Translations under genes and position numbers: made by a program | Shown here: piece after piece, positions 57,901-64,000 of the stretch | Layout: each line of letters opens with the position of its first letter | Numbering within the stretch: position 1 is the stretch's first letter | Origin: Romanomermis culicivorax | Taxonomy: Eukaryota > Nematoda > Enoplea > Mermithida > Mermithidae | Direction of reading: 5' to 3' | Assembly: GCA_963922205.1 (NCBI GenBank) | Contig: CAWUHX010000014.1 | Span: 2,180,889-2,244,888, forward strand | Length of the DNA stretch: 64,000 nucleotides | Notes under the pieces: generated by a model | Databases searched by the model: none | What the model was told of the DNA's origin: nothing | What the model saw: only the letters and a program-made list of their open reading frames with translations

Positions 57901-60525
57901 CAAGAAAAAGGAAAAGGAGACAAAAGATGAAAACGTTAAAACATACCTAAACGAAAACATTAACAAAACACCCAGAAAACGAAAGAAAAAAGAAATACAT
58001 ACAAAGAGAAATATTAGGTAAAGAAAGAAAATATGAAGAAAATGTTATTAGATTCTTGATCGCTCGTTTACAATCACCCAATTGGGAGTTGGCTCAATTG
58101 GGAATCGCTCACTTGGGAATCGCAGACTTGAGAATCGCTCACTTGGGAATAGACCAATGAAAAGTTCGAGCACCCTTCACCCTGGAAGCTTATTGCATTG
58201 CATGTCTGGCATTTTCCATCTTGAATCCCCATCTGGCTGCACAAGATGGAAGCAATGCTTGTTGCATCCAACAACCATCATATTGGAAAACAAAGTAGAC
58301 GATAGTAACGCTTATCATGCTTTTTAGAAAAGATTTTGTGTGAAGTATTAGGAAAAGCGAAAGATAATCAAGCCATCCACATCACAGTCAAAATTTGCGT
58401 TCCTACAATACTCCAAGGTTTTGAATTTTCCAATTTTTTCACATTTTTCCGTCTGTGTATGTGTTTCGAAGTATTCCAGCTCAGGAAAGACGCGACTCTG
58501 TAGCCAAGTGTTCATCAAATGCAGAATATCATGCTCTCTATTCAGGTGTGAAAATAAGATTACTCCCTCGGTCTGTCTTTATTATGCTATTTTAAAACGA
58601 AGTCGAAATAAATCGAGATAGTCATTTGTAGCCTTTTTGGGACACCTCCCATTTGAATGCCGCAGAATTTTTTCTTTATTTATATATCCACTAATGTTCG
58701 GGATATTGTATTGAAACTTGAATCAGATCTCCATGCTGTTTCCGAAGCTATATGTGCCTGCACTTACTTCACGTTGACGCAAAAATGCTTTTAATCCCAT
58801 CAGATATTCTATCGATAAGATGCAGTAAACGTTTGAAAACCTATAGATTAGGCGCATGTGGATCGAATCACAAAAAAAATTTCATTGATCTATTCACAAT
58901 GGTTGTGCAACAGCATCTAAAACTTATGTATTCTATAATTTAATTGGAAAAAACTGCAGCTGTATGTTTGATGTTACAAAGTCTGTCTGACTCCCACACA
59001 GTTAAAGACATATTGTTTAACACTACGTAGAATGATTCAGAAGAAAATAAATCAGGTTGTAGTCGATTGCAAGATCATGACCAACACAGCACGGCGCTTC
59101 TGGAAACTGTCATTTTCCTATAAATCGAATTCAACAATCACTCAATCTCTAGCATTCAGTGAAAATTTTCGCAGATTTCAGACTGGCATTAAACATGTAT
59201 TGTTCAGTAGCCATTAGCATGATCAATGAAAACTTATCGACACTTGGAATCAAACTTTCTTCATGATGTATCAGGTCAAGACGCAGAACATCAATCTTTC
59301 TGAATTTTTCAAGGTCGAAGACGTATTTAAATGACAGTGTGGTGTGAGAAAATCTCCGCACAAGACGTTCGACAATAATGCTCACAGAAATGAAAGAAAT
59401 AGTTCTGCAAGGTCCTATGAGAAGATACTCAAAGTGTTTCCAATGACTTTTTCATCCATTTTCCATCACTCTATTCACACTTTAAAATATCACAAAAGTG
59501 TGGAATATGAGATTGGGAAAATGACCTGGTTAAGCACAACATGAATTCATTATGGTCTCATGTCGTGCTCATCTGGCACTTGCCTTACACGACCTGTAGG
59601 AGAAAACTTACTTCAGAGAGCAGCGAAATAAGGCCATGATATGAAGTAAGAGTTGTAATATGAATCGTCAGAATACATAAAGGTATATTTACCATCTAGA
59701 CATAGTAAATCACATCTGGTACGGACCGTGCGAATCTTATTCAGATGCTTCTCTGTATTCAGATCATGGTGCACCCTATAATATCATCTGATGTCAATGT
59801 GCAGCACGTACAGGTAAGGTATCCACCTGCTCCAGTCTTGTCTTATACTATGCTGCAGCAGATCACGCCAAGCCATACTGACATAAACTGATGGAATTAC
59901 ACTTCACAAACGTTCTCTGGGTGATAGAATGTAGAGCTATGAGACTTTACATTGTTTTGCTTTAGTATCTTGAAGGTATAGGAGAATCGCAGATATTCAA
60001 CTGTCTCAAAAACGGAAAGAATAAGCATAGCTTAAACTAAGGATGAGGCTTGCCCTTCAAACACCACAAACCGCCAAAAATAAGGATTAGATCATCTGGA
60101 GTCCACGTTTTATTTGTCTGAGAAGAATGTCGATTCCATCTCTGATTGTATCTGAGTCTGCATCTGCGTTTCAGACGCGATCTGCCACCTGCATCTGAAA
60201 GCAGATCTTCCGTTTAGTTGCACCCTACCTGAAAGCTGCTCCCCAACATCACGGTATGAAGCATTAGCACACAAAATATAGTACTGAAAAAGATTCACTT
60301 TTTTCCAGGAGGAACGCAGTGGGCAGCTGTGAGCACAATATCTGAGGAAACTCCATTCGAAACGTTCATAGGAGGATTGATCAAAAAAGCGTCACAAAAG
60401 CCCAGAGGACGTTTTTCGTCACCAATTTCGAAAAGACGGCCCATCCATGGTCGGGAACCTGGTTCGGTCTGGTCGCGATTGATAAGACGTTTATGACGAC
60501 GTAAAGAAGAATGATCAACTGTCAA
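51942..60525 (-). CDS. S1 serine protease with PAN/apple-like region, unit 2
   Basis: Exons 60525-60299, 57138-56870 and 52539-51942 are well supported. Exons 53768-53468 and about 53261-53063 are less sure. His (TAAHC), Asp (NHDIAML) and Ser (GDSGSP) are all present, as are the RRHKR/LINRD activation site and the PAN-like Cys pattern. The GDSGSP exon encodes the same protein as in unit 1. The open frame continues upstream of 60525 through TCTTTACAG, a good acceptor, so the apparent hydrophobic N-terminus starting at 60573 is probably intron read-through. The true signal-peptide exon should lie further right and was not found. Confidence 0.7.
52617..53045. mobile_element. MITE in protease intron, unit 2
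   Basis: Counterpart of 36457-36885 with the same inverted ends and almost no change. Confidence 0.75.
53785..55220. repeat. Degenerate GTCAY-N-RTGAC repeat region, unit 2
   Basis: Counterpart of 37625-39060 in the same intron. Confidence 0.5.
57224..58150. repeat. Fold-back element type 1, unit 2
   Basis: Counterpart of 41096-42070, about 50 bases shorter because of deletions in the left T-rich arm. These account for most of the drop in offset between the units. Confidence 0.7.
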
Positions 60526-60562
60526 CTGTAAAGAGATACAGAAATCTGTTAAGAATAAAAAT

Positions 60563-63405
60563 GTTCTGGTCATTTTTCTACAATGATACAAATTGTCGAC
60601 AGTTCATATGACTGATGAAAGATGAAAATTTTGAGAAAGATTCTGTTATGAGGAAGAATTTGTTCGTGACAAGTCGAAAATTGATTTTTCTGTGAGTCAG
60701 ATTTTCAGTAGGTTAATCTTTCACAACAAGTCAAAATTTGCACATGTACAGTGATATACTTTCGATTTTGTTGCATTTTTGGTCAGTGTATAGAATAATG
60801 ATATTGAAGCCAATAAAACCCATACCTTATGATCATTTCATATGTTCCAAAATAACGGCCTACGACGATTTAGAGCTGAAGACTATTAGAAAGTGTCTCG
60901 ACACATGATAGCAGGTCAATCATCTCCATTTAAAATTTACCAAAAGTTTTTCGCACAGCACTGTAGCTTTAATGGAATCCAACATGTTATTATCGAGTGC
61001 CAATCAGATTTGCATTCATGTATACTGATTTCCTTGGATCTAGATAGTTAGACTTATAACCATGAAAATTCCAGCTTCGGATTACGCCTTCCAGGACTCA
61101 ATTCCTATTTAAACTATGATTCTTAATTCCTCGATTCGAGGAAGGCTTGAAGTAAAGCTTGAATTGGGCTTGGAATTTCCGGCCCCGCCCTGAACGAAAA
61201 TTTTTTTAGAACCCCGAACCCGGCCCGGTCCGAAATTGGGCTTTAAGCTTGAGGCCCAGCTTGGCCCAATGGAAAAAAAAGCCCAAGGCCCGATCCGAAA
61301 GTCCGATTTTGAGACACACTTCCTGAGAAAATTCAGTTTCTCATACAGAGAGTTGTGATAAGTAAAAACTTAACCCGACCTGAAAATCACACATTCGGTG
61401 TAACTTGATGCGCTAGGAACGAAAAGGGTTATCATTTCGTCTGAAAATCAAAACTCACACAGCTATAGTAAGACAAAAAATGACAATTTTCGATGTTTTC
61501 GATTTTTCACATACAGTTCTTTCAACTTTTGCAAGTTTAGGTACGTCAGGCATCGTGTTCTAAAAACTTACCCAATATTAGGCCCATCAATGACCACAAT
61601 TTACTGTAGGATTCGTCAGTGAATACAGAGGTGCTCGAAACATCAAATTTTTAAAACGAACATTGTCATTTTTTTCACAAAAATCATCATATCTACCGTT
61701 AAAGCTCAGAAACTCCAAGAAGTTCCCCTTCAATAGATAGTTAACGATGTCTTCTACCTGCCGACAAATAATTACGGAAATTCACGTACTGCTAGAGGAT
61801 TATAGGAATTGGAATATGGATACCATCTTATAATTGCATTATTGAAGAAGTTCCATAAGGGACGCAATGGCCCACCAGCTTAAGTGGAAGATCTAACCAC
61901 AACCAAAACTTGATACTTTTTAAAAATGAGACATCGTTCATAGCGCATCAAGGTACACCAAATATGTGATTTTGATTTAGAGTTAATTTTTTACTTATCA
62001 CAATTCAGTTGAATCCTCTCAAAAATCGGGTCGTAAAATTTTGTGTAAATTCAATTTCCTTTAGTGGAGCAAAAAAAACGGAAGCAGAGAAGAAAGAGTG
62101 TGAGTAAAGAGCACAGTTGGTCAGGCCGAGCTTTGGCTACTTTGCCTATGGTTTTTGGTTTTAAAACAAATTAAGAAATTGAAAATCTTTTGGTTTTCTT
62201 CAGGTACACTGAAAAAGATTAGGCGTCACGAACAAAATTTATTTTATACAGTGTTCACAACGAACATGATAAAAAAACTATAACTTGCATATTAAAATAT
62301 GTTAGGCTATCATTGGTTTTTTTTGGGCTTTTGAAAAATAGGTCGGCCCAGCCTGGCCTGGCCAGAGAATTTTTCCAGACAGCCCGAACCGGGCCCGAAG
62401 CCCATAATTCGGGCTGGCTTTCGGGCTTAAATTCCGGCCCTAGCTTGAAACTCAAAAAGTGATCAAATACACTCAGAATTTTTGATTGGTTTTTCCTCGC
62501 ACTTGCAAGAAGACCACCAATCTACAAGTCTCACAGATGTATATCCAATTCTCATTTTCTGATTAGAGCGTAGTTTTGCTACACTGTGTGTTACAAAGTT
62601 CATATCACCATGCACACCACGAAAATCAGTACCTTATTCATTTTAAATTGGTCAATGAAACTATGCCTAGGGGCGAAATTTGGCAGATTTCCAGTTTCTA
62701 AAACACAATGATGATTGGTATCGATATCTCCTAAAGTATACGAACTTGTTCTGAACGTCTCTCTAACAGAATATTGGTACTGAAAAAATAAGTATTTCTG
62801 AATAAATTCTTAAACGTACCATGAAGATCATAAAATTAATAACAGGTGCCAGTACCGAATACACTAATGTGAGATTTCAAAACTACTTGAAAACCAAGTT
62901 CTACAGTTTTTCACCAAGAGGAGTGAAATCTGGGCTAGCATAATTGAAAGGTCGGATCTATGTTAAAAACAAATCATCACTGAGTAGTGTAAAACGAACT
63001 TTTGAGGAAGAGTTCTCAATTAAACGGGCAGAAGAGTATTTCCTCGTAAATCAGAGGTTTCTACAAAACTCATCAGTTGATATCTCTGAATATCAATTGG
63101 GAAATGAATTTGAAGCTTAAAATGAATGAAAAATAAATGCGTACAGCAAAGAAAAAGAATGATTTCATGTTAAGCCTTCCAAACCCCCTTAATTTTTTTG
63201 ACTTTCAAATCAGCTTTTTCTCTCGACAGCAATTTACACATTCCCAAGAGTGAGACCCAATTGAAAGGGTAGTGGCCGAAATAATGCCCAAAGAGAAAGA
63301 AAATCCTCCTTTAAACGGTGAGAGAAATCACTGCCTTGGAATAGAGTAAAAAAACCCAGAATTAGCAGTATTGACCACTAAAAAATAGTAAATATAATGC
63401 CAGTG
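60563..63405. other. Intergenic upstream of the protease of unit 2
   Basis: No convincing gene. Between about 61160 and 62455 there are two GC-richer patches with GGCCC, CCCGAA and GGGCTT phrases, and an AATTTCCGGCCC/AAATTCCGGCCC phrase at each outer edge, probably the ends of one dispersed repeat. The promoter and first exon of the unit 2 protease should lie here but were not identified. Confidence 0.4.
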
Positions 63406-64000
63406 TGTTGGGCACCCTGTTGATGGCAAGTTGTGTCAGGAAATCACCATGCAAATCGACAAATTGGACGACCAGCGGCGCAGACATTTGCATAGAAGCG
63501 CCACAAAGAGAAGGAAGTGATAGTGAAAAATCATTCTTCACTATTATCGTTTTATTATATTTTTGGTCAACAACGCTGGCATCCAATAAACATTATCCCA
63601 GCATTTTGTATTTAAATTTACATAAATTATATAGTGGTATAGCCACATTCTTTTTACTATTCGTTGGGATTTATTGCTATACATATTGTTTGTTATTTAG
63701 ATCTGATCGACCCATCAGAGCGTAGGGCCAAAGGCCCAGGCGCCCGCTTGCAGACTGCAAGCTCTGGAAGACCCATCAGGGGATCCAGCAAGTAAGTCTA
63801 TCCCTGATGAGATTCCTTTTCTCTTCTAGGAGACTATGAGGGCTCTGTGTGAGGCCCCTCATTTAAACTAAGTTTATCTTTGTTGTTGCCAGGTCAGGGG
63901 AACCAGACTGTTGCACTATCACCGAGGCTTAGCCAAGGGATTAGTTCTAACAATTCAGTTCAGACCAGAAGTAAGCTTTTCTTAAACCCTTAAGGAAAGA
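63406..64000 (+). mobile_element. LTR of the element B family, plus orientation, cut by window end
   Basis: Begins TGTTGGGCACCC and aligns along its length with the reverse complement of 901-1519, much diverged. About 10-25 bases should be missing at the right. There is no purine tract before it, so it is a 5' LTR or a solo LTR. The internal part, if any, lies outside the window. Confidence 0.75.

Larger units (their letters stand above)
44583..60562. repeat. Tandem unit 2 (about 15.98 kb)
   Basis: Partner of 28425-44482. Similarity stays very high across exons, introns and inserted repeats, so all repeats were in place before the duplication or allelic split. Around 51200-52600 differences are very rare compared with, for example, 44940-45240. 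Confidence 0.9.

Overview
Organism. The window is eukaryotic and most likely from a nematode. It carries runs of TTAGGC (the nematode telomere repeat), its introns end in nematode-style TTTCAG acceptors, and its genes are intron-rich secreted proteins. The sequence is AT-rich and repeat-dense. Genes are few and lie mostly on the minus strand. Exon limits are read by eye from splice signals and phase, so they are models and not proven transcripts.

Layout. 1-900: broken third copy of a serine-protease-like gene, cut by an LTR at 901. 901-3240: 5'-truncated LTR element (element B). 3240-3500: tRNA-derived SINE-like piece with a hammerhead-like core. 3500-11120: intergenic DNA with fold-back elements, a diverged duplicated segment, a minisatellite and one well-supported multi-exon Cys-rich gene (6426-7616). 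11183-24554: a TTAGGC array split by a 13.1-kb Ty3/gypsy-type element (element A, 11278-24419, minus strand, 479-bp LTRs differing at 5 sites). 24554-28087: minisatellites and dispersed repeats, no gene seen. 28088-60562: two ~16-kb tandem units, each with a minus-strand gene or gene pair. In each unit an S1 protease with intact catalytic triad and a PAN-like region is followed by an S1 domain that has lost all three catalytic residues. A 100-N gap lies exactly between the units. 60563-63405: mostly featureless. 63406-64000: LTR of the element B family in opposite orientation.

Main point. Element A runs LTR, gag, retropepsin, RT, RNase H, integrase, then a large third ORF in the env position. 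That ORF, probably spliced, starts with a DEDDy-type (RNase D/WRN-like) 3'-5' exonuclease domain. It continues into an unrecognised region, a conserved C-terminal domain and an Arg/Gly/Gln-rich tail. Element B preserves the same C-terminal domain and tail although its DNA is much diverged, so this ORF is a trait of the element lineage and not a chance capture in one copy. Element A sits inside telomere-type repeats, and its LTR edge itself contains TTAGGC. Together these suggest a nematode LTR element lineage carrying its own 3'-5' exonuclease, possibly with a preference for telomeric repeats. This copy is disabled in gag and in the third ORF, but RT to integrase is open.

Protease cluster. 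The two units are so alike, with a gap at the junction, that true tandem duplication and uncollapsed haplotypes both remain possible. The 1-900 copy is more diverged, so at least one older duplication is real.
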